Source: Methylobacterium sp. Leaf125
GTDB lineage: Bacteria; Pseudomonadota; Alphaproteobacteria; Rhizobiales; Beijerinckiaceae
DNA: 64,000 bases
Reading direction: 5' to 3'
NCBI RefSeq assembly: GCF_001423085.1
Contig: NZ_LMNU01000007.1
Location: 82,673-146,672 of the forward strand
Shown in pieces: positions 26,965 to 35,717 of this stretch. The notes under the pieces are model-generated. The model was not told the origin of the DNA. It was given only the letters and a program-made list of their open reading frames with translations, and made no database searches. Position 1 is the stretch's first letter. Every line of letters begins with the position of its first letter. The position numbers and the translations under genes are program-made.

Positions 26965-27861
26965 GTGGAGCTGAAGTGGCTGGAGGATTTCCTCAGCCTC
27001 GCCCAGACCCGCAGCTTCTCCCGCTCGGCGGAAGCCCGCCACGTCACCCAATCGGCCTTCAGCCGGCGCATCCGGGCCCTGGAGCTCTGGCTCGGCGTGG
27101 CCCTCGTCGACCGCAGCACCTACCCCACCACCCTGACCCCTGAGGGTCGCCGCTTCCGCGACACCGCCGAGGAGAGCGTGCGGGTGCTCCTCGGCGCCCG
27201 GGCCGACCTGCGCGCCGGCCTCGACGCCGCCGAGCCCCTGGTGCGGATCGCCGGCCTGCACACCCTGGCCCTGACGTTCTTCCCGGCTTGGTTCCGGACC
27301 CTCGCCGCGCGCACCGGACCGGTGGCGACGCGGCTCCTGCCGGACGACTTCCACGACTGCCTGCAGGCCCTGGTGGAGGGCGGCGCGGACTTCCTCCTGA
27401 CCTTCCATCATCCGGGCGTGCCGATCCCCCTCGACCCGGCGCTCTATCCCCACCGGGTGGTCGGGGCCGACGCGCTGGTTCCGGTGCGGAGCCCGGACCT
27501 CGCCGCCGGGGCGGAGGGCCGGCCGCTGCCGCGCCTCGACTACGGACGGGATTCCTTCCTCGGCCGCGTCAGCGCGCTCGCGCAGGCCGAGCTCGGCCTG
27601 CCGCCGGGGCCGGTGGTCCACGCCAACCCGATGGCCGAGGCCCTGAAATGCATGGCCCTCGAGGGACACGGCCTCGCCTTCGTGCCGCGCAGCCTCGTCA
27701 CCCGGGAACTCGCCGAGGGCCGCCTCGTCGCCAGCGGGCCCGCGATGCCCCTGGAGATCCGCCTCTATCGCAACGGCGCCCCGACCCACGGCCCCCGGGC
27801 GCGAGCCGCCGTGGCGGCGATCTGGGCCGCGGCCGAGGCGGGGCCGTCCGGACCCGCATGA
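26965..27861 (+). CDS. LysR-family regulator, YjiE/HypT-like group
   Basis: 298 aa starting at GTG 26965. Residues 1-60 form the LysR winged helix (FLSLAQTRSFSRSAEARHVTQS, recognition helix AFSRRIRALE); residues 90-295 form the substrate-binding domain. The N-terminal pattern resembles E. coli YjiE/HypT. The next gene on this strand encodes an aspartate racemase homologue, a combination that suggests amino-acid-linked control, but two hairpins separate them. Ligand unknown. Confidence 0.85.
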   Translation: MELKWLEDFLSLAQTRSFSRSAEARHVTQSAFSRRIRALELWLGVALVDRSTYPTTLTPEGRRFRDTAEESVRVLLGARADLRAGLDAAEPLVRIAGLHTLALTFFPAWFRTLAARTGPVATRLLPDDFHDCLQALVEGGADFLLTFHHPGVPIPLDPALYPHRVVGADALVPVRSPDLAAGAEGRPLPRLDYGRDSFLGRVSALAQAELGLPPGPVVHANPMAEALKCMALEGHGLAFVPRSLVTRELAEGRLVASGPAMPLEIRLYRNGAPTHGPRARAAVAAIWAAAEAGPSGPA

Positions 27862-27869
27862 CGCCAGAG

Positions 27870-27921
27870 GCGGGTTCGTCCGAACCCGCACGACCCAAGG
27901 GGCGGGTTAGTCCGAACCCGC
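27870..27921. terminator. Twin hairpins between the LysR gene and racD
   Basis: Two near-identical hairpins repeat at a 32-bp distance: 27870-27889 has perfect 9-bp arms (GCGGGTTCG/CGAACCCGC), and 27902-27921 has 7-bp arms (GCGGGTT/AACCCGC) from a single base change in the loop side. They begin 9 bases after the LysR stop and probably terminate or attenuate. Confidence 0.65.
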
Positions 27922-28000
27922 ATGGGCCGTTCCGACACGGCATTGGCCCCCGCGCCGGTCCTCGCGCATCCCGTCAGCGGAACGCGCGACGGGGATCAGG

Positions 28001-28729
28001 ATGATGGCGGGGAACGAGGTGCTGGGCGCGCCCGTGTTGGGTGTCCTTGGCGGCATGGGGCCGATGGCGACGGTGGATTTCCTGCGGAAGCTCGTGGAGG
28101 CGACGCCGGCCGCCCGCGACCAGGACCATCTCGCCGTGATGGTGGCCCAGGCCGCCGACATTCCCGACCGGACCCGGGCGATCCTGGGGCAGGGGCCCGA
28201 CCCGCTCCCGGCGATGACCCTGGCCCTGCGCCGCCTCGAGGCGGCCGGCGCCACCCGCCTCGCGATCCCCTGCAACACCGCCCACCATTGGCACGGCGCG
28301 CTCCAGGCGCTGACGCCGGTCCCGATCCTGCATATCGTCGACGCGGTGGCGGCGGCGCTCGCCCGCCGGGGCCTCGCGGGCGGACCGGTGGGGCTGCTCG
28401 CCACCGACGGCACCCTCCGGTCCGGGCTCTATCCCCGGCATCTCGGCCGCCACGGCTTCACCTGCCGCGTGCCCGCGGACCAGGCGGCGGTGATGCGGGC
28501 GGTCCGCCTGGTCAAGGCGGGGCAGGGGGCGCAGGCGCGGCCCCTGCTGGAGGCCGCGGCCGCGGCGCTGGTGGCGCAGGGGTGCCGGCAGGTGGTGATG
28601 GCCTGCACCGAGATCCCCCTCGCCCTGACCGATCCGGCCGGGCCGCCGAGCGCGGTCCTGCTCGACGCGACCGACGCCCTGGCGCGGGCCTGCGTGGCGG
28701 CCGCCGCGCCGGCCCGCCAAGCGGCGTGA
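28001..28729 (+). CDS. racD: Aspartate/glutamate racemase family protein
   Basis: Cofactor-independent racemase of 242 aa. The two catalytic cysteines are visible: IPCNTAHHW in the N-terminal domain and VMACTEIPLAL in the C-terminal domain, and the start GVLGGMGPMATVDFL is the family signature. It interconverts L- and D-aspartate or a related acidic amino acid. ATG 28001 or 28004 may be used. Preceded by the LysR gene on the same strand. Confidence 0.85.
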   Translation: MMAGNEVLGAPVLGVLGGMGPMATVDFLRKLVEATPAARDQDHLAVMVAQAADIPDRTRAILGQGPDPLPAMTLALRRLEAAGATRLAIPCNTAHHWHGALQALTPVPILHIVDAVAAALARRGLAGGPVGLLATDGTLRSGLYPRHLGRHGFTCRVPADQAAVMRAVRLVKAGQGAQARPLLEAAAAALVAQGCRQVVMACTEIPLALTDPAGPPSAVLLDATDALARACVAAAAPARQAA

Positions 28730-28766
28730 TCCTGCTGCCCGGCGCGCCTGCCGCGATGCCGCGGCC

Positions 28767-30626
28767 TCAGTTCGCCTTGGCGTTCACCTCGAGGCGATCG
28801 AACAGCGCGGCCGGGGTCGGGGCGGCGCTGAATTCCAGCATGCCGATGCCGGCGGCGTTCTTCGGCCGCAGGCTCACCGAGAGGCTGCCGGGCTTGGTCA
28901 CGAACTGGCCCATCGCGGCGCCGATCGCCTTGGCGCCCACCGAGTTGCCGAGGATCGCGGGCACGCCGAACACGCTCGCGGTGACGTATTCCTGCTTCAG
29001 CTCCTCGGGCTTGAGGCTGAGCACCTTCGACTGCGCGGCGATGAAGCGGTCGAACAGGCCGGTATTCTCGACCGTGAGGTCGAGGGCCTTGGCGGTGGCC
29101 GACAGCATGGCGAAGCTCGACACCGCCACGTCCGGGTTGAAGACCTCCGGGCCGATGCCGCCGATCATGCCCTTGATGCGCAGGCTGCCCATGTCCTTGC
29201 CGGAGACCGAGACCTCGCCGAGCTTGAGCTCGCGGGCGGTCTCGTCCCAGGAGGTGTCGGCCACCAGGGCGAGGTCGAGGTCGTTGTAGCCGTAGAGGCC
29301 GAGGGAGCCGAGGCCCGGCACCCCCGCCACCGCCGAGGCCGGCAGGGTGAGGCCCGACAGGCTGAGGCGCCCGGCCGTCGGCACCCCGTCGCGCGGGGGC
29401 GCGAAGTTCATCGAGCCGTCGCGCAGGCCGACATGAAGGCCGACCTGGGTCGGGGCGGGCGCCGTCCTGTCGGCCAACGCCTTGTCGGTCAGCATCTTCT
29501 CGGCCGGGTCGCGGGACGCCTTCGCCTCGGGCGGCAGGTCGAGGCTGAGATCCTTCAGGGCCAGGGTGCCGAGGGCCGGGGTCAGCAGGCGCAGCTCGGC
29601 ATCCGAGGGCGGCGTGGTCAGGGCAGCGAGCTTGCGCAGGGCCGCGACCGTCGGGCCGAGGGAGAAGCCGTCGAGGGAGAGCCGGGCGAGGCGCGCCTTG
29701 GCGCCGTCGACGCCTGCGAATCTGATGTCTTCCAGGAGGAGGCCGGCGCCGGTCAGCCCGAGGCGGGCGATGCCGAGGCTGAAGGCGTCCCGGGGCTTGG
29801 CCTCCTGGACGCTGAGGCCGGTGGCCTCCAGGGAGCCGACGGAAACGGCCTCGGCGAGGTCGGCCCCGAGGCTCATCAGGCGCGTGCGCTCGGGCGGGGC
29901 CAGCCGCTCGTAGTCGACGGCCGTGAAGGCCTGGAGCGCCCCCGTCCAGGTCGCCGGGATCTGGCGGCCGCTGAGGTCGCGCCCCTCGATCCGGGCGATC
30001 TTCACGGCGGTGCCGCGGGCATCCACGTAGGCGACGTCGTCGACCGCGAAGGTGGCGTAGATCCGCTGCAGGGCGCTCTTGCCGTCGCCCGGCTCGCCGT
30101 AGAGGCGGGCGAGCACGGTCATGTCGAGATCGGTCGCCTGCATCCGGCCATAGGTGCCGGTGCCCTTCTGGGGGCCGCTCTCCAGGAGGATCGAGGCCCC
30201 GGCGGCGGTCACCTCGGCGGCGCGCCCGGCCCGAACGTCGCGGGCCACCACGTCGCGGTAGGTGACTACCGGCGTCGCTCCGGCGGCGCCGGTGCGCTCC
30301 ACCCGCAATTCGGGCATCGCCAGGCTCGCGGCGTCGAGGCGCACGAGGCGGGAGGCCCAGGATTCGCCCGGGCCGGGCTTGAGCAGGGCGGTGAGTTCGT
30401 CCTTCGAGAGACGGGTGCCGCTGGCGGTGAGGCGCGGGGCCTTCAGCACCGTGTCGCCGAAGGTCAGGGTCACGTCCTGCAGGGTGACGTCCTGGACCGC
30501 CGAGGCGGCCTCCTGGGCCTGCGCCGCACCGGGCTGCACGGCGCCCCCCGCACCGAGGAGGACGAGGACACAGGCCGAGGCACCGGTCGCCCACGCGAGG
30601 AGGGGGCGGCCTTTCGAGCAGGTCAT
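28767..30626 (-). CDS. Large exported protein of unknown function
   Basis: 619 aa with an N-terminal signal peptide (about residues 8-37, ending AQAQEA), so periplasmic or surface. The rest is rich in beta-strand-like alternation with many L-x-L and D-V-T-L patterns (SAVQDVTLQDVTLTFGDTVL) and no cysteines in the mature part that I can see. It recalls AsmA-like or DUF945-like periplasmic proteins, but I cannot assign a family. ATG 30626 has only a weak ribosome site. It stands alone. Confidence 0.75.
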   Translation of the reverse strand: MTCSKGRPLLAWATGASACVLVLLGAGGAVQPGAAQAQEAASAVQDVTLQDVTLTFGDTVLKAPRLTASGTRLSKDELTALLKPGPGESWASRLVRLDAASLAMPELRVERTGAAGATPVVTYRDVVARDVRAGRAAEVTAAGASILLESGPQKGTGTYGRMQATDLDMTVLARLYGEPGDGKSALQRIYATFAVDDVAYVDARGTAVKIARIEGRDLSGRQIPATWTGALQAFTAVDYERLAPPERTRLMSLGADLAEAVSVGSLEATGLSVQEAKPRDAFSLGIARLGLTGAGLLLEDIRFAGVDGAKARLARLSLDGFSLGPTVAALRKLAALTTPPSDAELRLLTPALGTLALKDLSLDLPPEAKASRDPAEKMLTDKALADRTAPAPTQVGLHVGLRDGSMNFAPPRDGVPTAGRLSLSGLTLPASAVAGVPGLGSLGLYGYNDLDLALVADTSWDETARELKLGEVSVSGKDMGSLRIKGMIGGIGPEVFNPDVAVSSFAMLSATAKALDLTVENTGLFDRFIAAQSKVLSLKPEELKQEYVTASVFGVPAILGNSVGAKAIGAAMGQFVTKPGSLSVSLRPKNAAGIGMLEFSAAPTPAALFDRLEVNAKAN

Positions 30627-30762
30627 GGGCTTATCCGGATCGCTGGCGAAGAGGCGCTTTCAGGGGAAAGGCCCGGAGGCGTCGGGGAGAGGGCCCATCC
30701 GTGCCGCAGTTTCACGCGGGAGGCAATCGCGGGGGCGGGCCCCCGCGGGGGCCGCGCCGCAT

Positions 30763-31089
30763 TCACAGCGAGAACGAGGTTCCGCAGCCACAGGAGGCGG
30801 TGGCCTGGGGGTTCTCGATCTTGAAGGATTGCCCGATCAGGTCGTTCACGAAGTCGATGGTCGAGCCGCTCATGTATTCCAGCGACATCGGGTCGACCAG
30901 GACGGTGGCGCCGTCGCGCTCGATCGCGACGTCGTCGGCGGCCCGGGCCCGCGCGATGTCGAAGGCGTAGGAGAAGCCCGAGCAGCCGCCGCCGTTCACG
31001 CTGATCCGCAGGGAGGCGCCGGGCGGCTCGGCGCCCATGATCTCGTTGATGCGCTTGGCGGCGCGGGGCGTCAGGGTGATGTCGGCCAT
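30763..31089 (-). CDS. erpA: Fe-S cluster insertion protein, A-type carrier (ErpA/IscA)
   Basis: A-type carrier of 108 aa that delivers Fe-S clusters to target enzymes. The three conserved cysteines are Cys36 (NGGGCSGFSY) and Cys100/Cys102 (ASCGCGTSFSL). ATG 31089 follows GAGAATACC at 8 bases. Divergent from the dGTPase gene. Confidence 0.92.
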   Translation of the reverse strand: MADITLTPRAAKRINEIMGAEPPGASLRISVNGGGCSGFSYAFDIARARAADDVAIERDGATVLVDPMSLEYMSGSTIDFVNDLIGQSFKIENPQATASCGCGTSFSL

Positions 31090-31278
31090 CGGGGTATTCT
31101 CGCGGGGTGCTCTCGAGATCCGCCGGCCGTCCCGGCCGATCGTGGCGCGTGGCGGCGTTGGAACAACTGCTAGGGAACACAAGATATGCCTGGGGGCCCG
31201 ATGCTGCAACGCGTCGGAGGACCGGGCCGGGGCGGGCGGACCGTTCCCGGTCGATCGAATGTGGGGCGGCGAGACGTG

Positions 31279-32556
31279 ATGCAGGCGGACGAGACAGGTC
31301 CCGGCGCGGCCCGGCGGCGCGGCGAGCGCTGGCGGGCGCCCTATGCCACCGATCCGGCGGCCACCCGCGGACGCCTGATCCCGGAGGCGATCTCGCCCAC
31401 GCGCAGCGACTTCCAGCGGGACCGCGACCGCATCATCCATTCCTCGGCCTTCCGGCGCCTCAAGCACAAGACCCAGGTCTTCGTGCATCACGAGGGCGAC
31501 CATTACCGGACGCGGCTGACCCACACCCTGGAGGTGAGCCAGATCGCCCGGGCGCTCGCCCGGGCGCTGGGGCTCGACGAGGACCTCGCCGAGGCCCTGG
31601 CCCTCAGCCACGACCTCGGCCACACCTGCTTCGGGCATACCGGGGAGGACACCCTGGATGCCTGCATGGCGGACCATGGCGGCTTCGACCACAACGCCCA
31701 GGCCCTGCGCATCGTCACCCGGCTGGAGCGGCGCTATGCCGGCTTCGACGGGCTCAACCTCGCCTGGGAGACCCTGGAGGGCCTCGTCAAGCACAACGGC
31801 CCGCTGCTGGAGCCGGACGGACACCCGACCCGGCGCTGGGCCGGCCGGGGCATCCCGGCCGCGATCCTCGAATACAACGCCCTCAACGACCTGGAACTGG
31901 CCCGCTTCGCCGGGCCCGAGGCGCAGGCCGCGGCCCTGGCCGACGACATCGCCTACGACAGCCACGACCTCGACGACGGCCTGCGCGCCGGCCTGTTCGA
32001 CCTCGCCGACCTCGCCGCGGTGCCGTTCCTGCGCAGCCTGCTCGACGAGATCGAGCGCCTGTACCCGGACCTGGAGCCCTCGCGGAAGATCCACGAGCTG
32101 GCGCGGCGCGTCATCACCCGCTTCGTGGAGGACGTGATCGCCGAGAGCACCCGGCGCCTCGCGGCGCTGAACCCGCGCTCGGTGGCCGACATCCGGGCGG
32201 CGCGGGAGCCGGTCATTGCCTTCTCGGCGGCGATCGCGGAGGCGGACGCGGCGATCAAGACCTTCCTGTTCGCCCGGATGTACCGCCATCCCGGCGTGCT
32301 CGCGGTGCGGGCCAAGGCCAACACCATCGTGTCCGACCTGTTCGCCCGGTTCACGGCGGAGCCCGCGGCGATGCCGGAGGAATGGTCGTCGGGGCTGGAC
32401 GGGGCGGAGCCGGGACGCGTCGCCCGCCGGGTCGCCGACTACATCGCGGGCATGACCGACACCTACGCGGCCCTGGCCCACCGGCGCCTGTTCGCGACCA
32501 CGCCGGACCTGCACTGGAGCCCGGGCGACCGCAGCCTGCCCCTCACCGATCCGTAG
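31279..32556 (+). CDS. dgt: Deoxyguanosinetriphosphate triphosphohydrolase-like protein
   Basis: HD-domain nucleotide hydrolase of 425 aa, removing triphosphate from dGTP or other dNTPs. The metal site is visible as RLTHTLEV (His) and [15 protein letters not shown] (His-Asp), with the family start [20 protein letters not shown]. It is the shorter type-2 class. ATG 31279 is chosen as it begins the usual N-terminus; earlier ATGs in frame lie in the erpA promoter region. Confidence 0.92.
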   Translation: MQADETGPGAARRRGERWRAPYATDPAATRGRLIPEAISPTRSDFQRDRDRIIHSSAFRRLKHKTQVFVHHEGDHYRTRLTHTLEVSQIARALARALGLDEDLAEALALSHDLGHTCFGHTGEDTLDACMADHGGFDHNAQALRIVTRLERRYAGFDGLNLAWETLEGLVKHNGPLLEPDGHPTRRWAGRGIPAAILEYNALNDLELARFAGPEAQAAALADDIAYDSHDLDDGLRAGLFDLADLAAVPFLRSLLDEIERLYPDLEPSRKIHELARRVITRFVEDVIAESTRRLAALNPRSVADIRAAREPVIAFSAAIAEADAAIKTFLFARMYRHPGVLAVRAKANTIVSDLFARFTAEPAAMPEEWSSGLDGAEPGRVARRVADYIAGMTDTYAALAHRRLFATTPDLHWSPGDRSLPLTDP

Positions 32557-32574
32557 GGGCCCGGGCGGGCGACC

Positions 32575-33201
32575 TCAGAGCGTCAGCCCCTCGTGGAACA
32601 GGTCCGGAGAGATCGGCAGCATGAAGTGCACGCCGATGCCGCCCTCGAAGTGGCGCACCACCCGGCCGGGGGTGCGCCCGACCATCAGGCTCATGCCGAT
32701 GGCCGGAGTGCTGGTCGTGCTCAGCGCCACGCCCGACATGGAGATGTCGATGATGCGCGCCGGCACCTCGCGCCCGCTCTCCAGGCGCAGGACGACGCCC
32801 GGGACCAGGGGTGTGAGGCGCTCGTGCGTGCGGCCCTCGGGCAGGCCCAGGCTCTCGCGGTTGGCGAGCCAGGTCAGCTGCGAGGCGATCTTGTCGCGCT
32901 TGCGCGGCGTCGCGCTGAGGCGGACGGCGAAGCCGCCGGGGCTCAGGCGCGCGATGGTGCCCTCGATCCGGCCGACATGTTCGAGATAGAGCACCACCCG
33001 CTCGCCGATCTCGCCCGGGACGGCGCAGTTCAGGCGGACGCCCCCCGGCGACATGTCGACGGTCTGGCACGGATATTCCCGCCGGTCCGCGAGCATGTAG
33101 CGCCCCAGCATCGAGACCTTGACGCGGTGATGCCGGCGCAGGTCCGAGATCCGGACGTCACGGGGCAGCCTCGCGGGCGGACGGGCGGCGACCTCGATCA
33201 T
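32575..33201 (-). CDS. Protein with two PilZ domains
   Basis: 208 aa. The first PilZ domain (about residues 20-95) carries RRHHRVKV and DMSPGGVRL, the Arg-rich and D-x-S-x-x-G motifs that bind cyclic di-GMP; the second (about 125-205) carries DISMSGVAL but lacks a clear arginine motif. It may link cyclic di-GMP to surface or motility functions. The next gene (74 bases away, same strand) is a PAS_5 protein. Confidence 0.8.
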   Translation of the reverse strand: MIEVAARPPARLPRDVRISDLRRHHRVKVSMLGRYMLADRREYPCQTVDMSPGGVRLNCAVPGEIGERVVLYLEHVGRIEGTIARLSPGGFAVRLSATPRKRDKIASQLTWLANRESLGLPEGRTHERLTPLVPGVVLRLESGREVPARIIDISMSGVALSTTSTPAIGMSLMVGRTPGRVVRHFEGGIGVHFMLPISPDLFHEGLTL

Positions 33202-33275
33202 GGGGGCAGGGCGACTCGTTTCGAGGCTTCACTGCCGGTCAGGCTAACAGCCGCTGGTTACGAAAGCTTTTCCCG

Positions 33276-33884
33276 TCAGGCGCGGCCGCCGGGATGGACC
33301 AGGAGGTGGCCGCGGCGGAGCGGCGCACTGTCGTTGGCGGGCTCGGGCAGGTTCTGCAGGGTCGCCCGGGCATCCCGGTAGGCCGGGGCGGTCTCGTGGC
33401 CGAGGATGCGCAGGGAGGTGGTCCGCATCTGGGTCAGGGGACGCAGGCCGAGCCAGTGCGGCACGCAGGTCGGGCTCAGGGCGCCGAGGATGCGGGTCTG
33501 CGTCTCGCCGTGGTGGCGCAGGGGCAGCAGCAGGAGTTCGAGGTCGATGGTCTCGTCGCGCTCCGTCAGGCCCTGCAGGCCCGCCACGGCCCCGACGGTG
33601 TCGACGGCCACGGCCTCGATCAGGAGCCACGGATCGGCGTCGGGCCGTCCCCAGAGGCCGGCGAAGTCCCGTCCCTTCAGCTCGCGCCCGAACAGGGCGC
33701 AGACATGGGTCCCGGCCAGGCGGACCGTGGCCGCCCCGCGCGCCATGTCGACCTCGAGGATCAGGCTGTCGGCCAGCAGGTTCCGGATCTCGCCGGGCTC
33801 GATCTCGCTGCGTTCCGGCGCGGCGCGGGAATTCCGCAACCGATCCCAGTAGGCGTGGAGCAGGCGGCTGGTCGGATGCTTCAT
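33276..33884 (-). CDS. PAS_5 domain protein
   Basis: 202 aa, nearly all one PAS_5 domain (PF07310 type), a family nearly confined to alphaproteobacteria. Typical parts are LLHAYWDRLRNSRAAPERSEI at the start and LAGTHVCALFGRELKG in the core. These proteins often sit near PilZ genes, as here. The signal sensed is unknown. ATG 33884 follows TGGGA. Confidence 0.8.
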   Translation of the reverse strand: MKHPTSRLLHAYWDRLRNSRAAPERSEIEPGEIRNLLADSLILEVDMARGAATVRLAGTHVCALFGRELKGRDFAGLWGRPDADPWLLIEAVAVDTVGAVAGLQGLTERDETIDLELLLLPLRHHGETQTRILGALSPTCVPHWLGLRPLTQMRTTSLRILGHETAPAYRDARATLQNLPEPANDSAPLRRGHLLVHPGGRA

Positions 33885-34265
33885 GGGAGTCCCACAATGG
33901 CACGGTCCGGCGACGGACCTTCTCGAATCGGGCGCTTTCGGGACGGTTCTGGGCCGCTCCCGAAGTCTGTGCCAGGCTCGGCGCAGAGCTTATGCCGACC
34001 ACCCTCGCGGCGCCCCCTTAACCCTTCATCAAGGTTAATGCGCCGCACGGGTTGTCCACCGGCAAGTTCGGTCAACCGGCAAGTTTGCGCGCGCGCCGTG
34101 CCGGCGGATTGTCCCAGACGGCGCGGCCCGTTCCCGCGCCGCGGGGCTTGTTTCGCGTGCCGCGGCCTTGTTTCGCGCGCCGCAGGCTTCTTTCGCGTGC
34201 GGCAGGGCTTGTTTCCCATGCGGCAGGGCTTGCGGCCCCGCCTGCGGCCCCGACATGGTGGCCGC
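33885..34265. other. 381-bp divergent intergenic region with CtrA-like half-sites and tandem arrays
   Basis: No gene is supported. TTAACC (34018-34023) and its complement GGTTAA (34033-34038) form a dyad 134 bases before the PAS_5 start. A 17-bp tandem duplication beginning ACCGGCAAGTT follows (34058-34074, 34075-34091), then the 20-bp array listed separately. Confidence 0.6.
34136..34232. repeat. Five-unit degenerate tandem array (~20 bp) before the rhomboid gene
   Basis: Units at 34136-34154, 34155-34174, 34175-34194, 34195-34215 and 34216-34232 follow GCGYGCSGCRGGSCTTGTTTC. A weaker unit may precede them from about 34117. The array ends 33 bases before the rhomboid ATG and keeps an open frame through that gene, so it could also extend its N-terminus if an upstream start is used. 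Confidence 0.85.
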
Positions 34266-35081
34266 ATGGATGCCAGCCCCGACCTGCCGCCGCAGAACCG
34301 CGTTCCGATCTTCAACATGCCGGGCGTGGTCACCGCGTCGATCGGCGTGCTCGTGGGCATCCACGCCCTGCGCGAATTCGTCCTGCCGGACACCTGGGAC
34401 ATCGCGGCCCTGATCGACCTCGCCCTGATTCCGGGGCGCTGGAGCGTGGCCATCGATCCGGCCCGGGCGGAGGCGTTGCTGCGGAGCGCCACGGTCCTGG
34501 CGGGCGACCCCGACGTCGTCGAGGCCCGGCAGGCCTTCGCCCGGTACGTGGTGGCCGACCCCGCCGCGATGCCCTGGACCTTCGCCACCTACGCGCTGCT
34601 GCACGGCTCGTGGATGCACGTGATCTTCAACACCGTCTGGCTCGCCGCCTTCGGCTCGCCGGTGGCCCGCCGCTACGGCGCCTGGCGCTACGGCCTGATC
34701 GCCCTCGTGGGCACCGTGGCGGGCGGCATCCTCCACGTCCTCCTCGATCCCCTGAGCACCGCCCCCCTGATCGGGGCCTCGGCCGGCGTCTCGGCCCTGA
34801 TGGCGGCGGCGGCCCGCTTCGTGTTCCAGCCGCCCCCCGTCTATGCCGGCGCGCCCCCCTGGCAGCGCCCGGCCTCGCCCCCGCTCCAGACCATCCCGGA
34901 GCTGATGCGCAACCGCACCGCGGTGGTGTTCCTGGCGATCTGGCTGGTGACGAACTTCCTGTTCGGCGTCATCGCCCTGCCGCTGGGGGCCGAGGCGACC
35001 TCGGTGGCCTGGGACGCCCATCTGGGCGGCTTCATCGCGGGCTTCTTCCTGCTGCCGCTGCTCGACCGGGCCCGACGCTGA
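34266..35081 (+). CDS. Rhomboid-family intramembrane serine protease
   Basis: 271 aa with about six membrane segments. The conserved HGSWMHVIFN loop, the catalytic serine in GASAGVSAL and the partner histidine in WDAHLGGFIAG are all present, so the protease should be active. ATG 34266 is used as it matches the usual short cytoplasmic start (NRVPIFNMPG). Substrates cannot be read from the context. Confidence 0.88.
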   Translation: MDASPDLPPQNRVPIFNMPGVVTASIGVLVGIHALREFVLPDTWDIAALIDLALIPGRWSVAIDPARAEALLRSATVLAGDPDVVEARQAFARYVVADPAAMPWTFATYALLHGSWMHVIFNTVWLAAFGSPVARRYGAWRYGLIALVGTVAGGILHVLLDPLSTAPLIGASAGVSALMAAAARFVFQPPPVYAGAPPWQRPASPPLQTIPELMRNRTAVVFLAIWLVTNFLFGVIALPLGAEATSVAWDAHLGGFIAGFFLLPLLDRARR

Positions 35082-35104
35082 CGGCGGGCTCGGTCGGCCA
35101 CCCC

Positions 35105-35120
35105 GGATAATGCATTATCC
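35105..35120. promoter_or_regulatory. Perfect 16-bp palindrome GGATAATGCATTATCC
   Basis: It lies in the 185-bp gap between the rhomboid and CBS genes, 24 bases after the rhomboid stop and about 150 before the CBS start. It stands out as an AT-rich perfect dyad in GC-rich DNA and may be an operator for the CBS gene. Confidence 0.55.
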
Positions 35121-35266
35121 TGCGATATTCGCGGACGGATCCTGCGGGATCTTGCCATATGCAGCCGCACGCCACACAATCGCCATAGACCGAGCCGGGC
35201 ACCCTGCCGTTCTGGCCAAGCCCGGCCGCCCCGTCCCCGGGGTGAGTTGAGGGAAAGGACACGTCT

Positions 35267-35698
35267 ATGACCGTTGCTCGCATCCTCGCCGAGAAGGGCC
35301 GCTCCGTCGTCACGGTGGAGCCCCAGCGCACCCTCGACGAGGCCATCCACCTCCTGGCCGAGAAGCGCATCGGCGCCGTCGTCGTCAGCGATGCGGACGG
35401 GGCGGTGCGCGGCATCCTCTCCGAGCGCGACATCATGCGGGCGCTCGCCGCCAAGGGCGCCAACGCCCTCGACGCCCTGGTCTCCGAGCACATGACCGCC
35501 GAGGTCACCACCTGCACCCGCGCCTGCAGCATCGAGGAGGTCATGCACCTCATGACCGAGGGCCGCTTCCGCCACGTGCCCGTGCTCGAGGATGGCCGGC
35601 TGGCCGGCCTCATCTCCATCGGCGACGTGGTCAAGCGCCGGATCGAGGCCGTCGAGGCCGAGCATCGGGCCATGCGCGACTACATCACCATGGCGTGA
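35267..35698 (+). CDS. CBS-domain protein
   Basis: 143 aa made of two CBS domains (about residues 8-62 and 70-130), a module that binds adenosyl nucleotides. The core strands GAVVVSDADGAVRGILSERD and HVPVLEDGRLAGLISIGD are typical. Ribosome site AAAGGA at 8 bases. Stand-alone CBS proteins of this size are common stress- or energy-sensing proteins; partner unknown. Confidence 0.88.
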   Translation: MTVARILAEKGRSVVTVEPQRTLDEAIHLLAEKRIGAVVVSDADGAVRGILSERDIMRALAAKGANALDALVSEHMTAEVTTCTRACSIEEVMHLMTEGRFRHVPVLEDGRLAGLISIGDVVKRRIEAVEAEHRAMRDYITMA

Positions 35699-35717
35699 GG
35701 CGGGGATCGGGCCCGGA

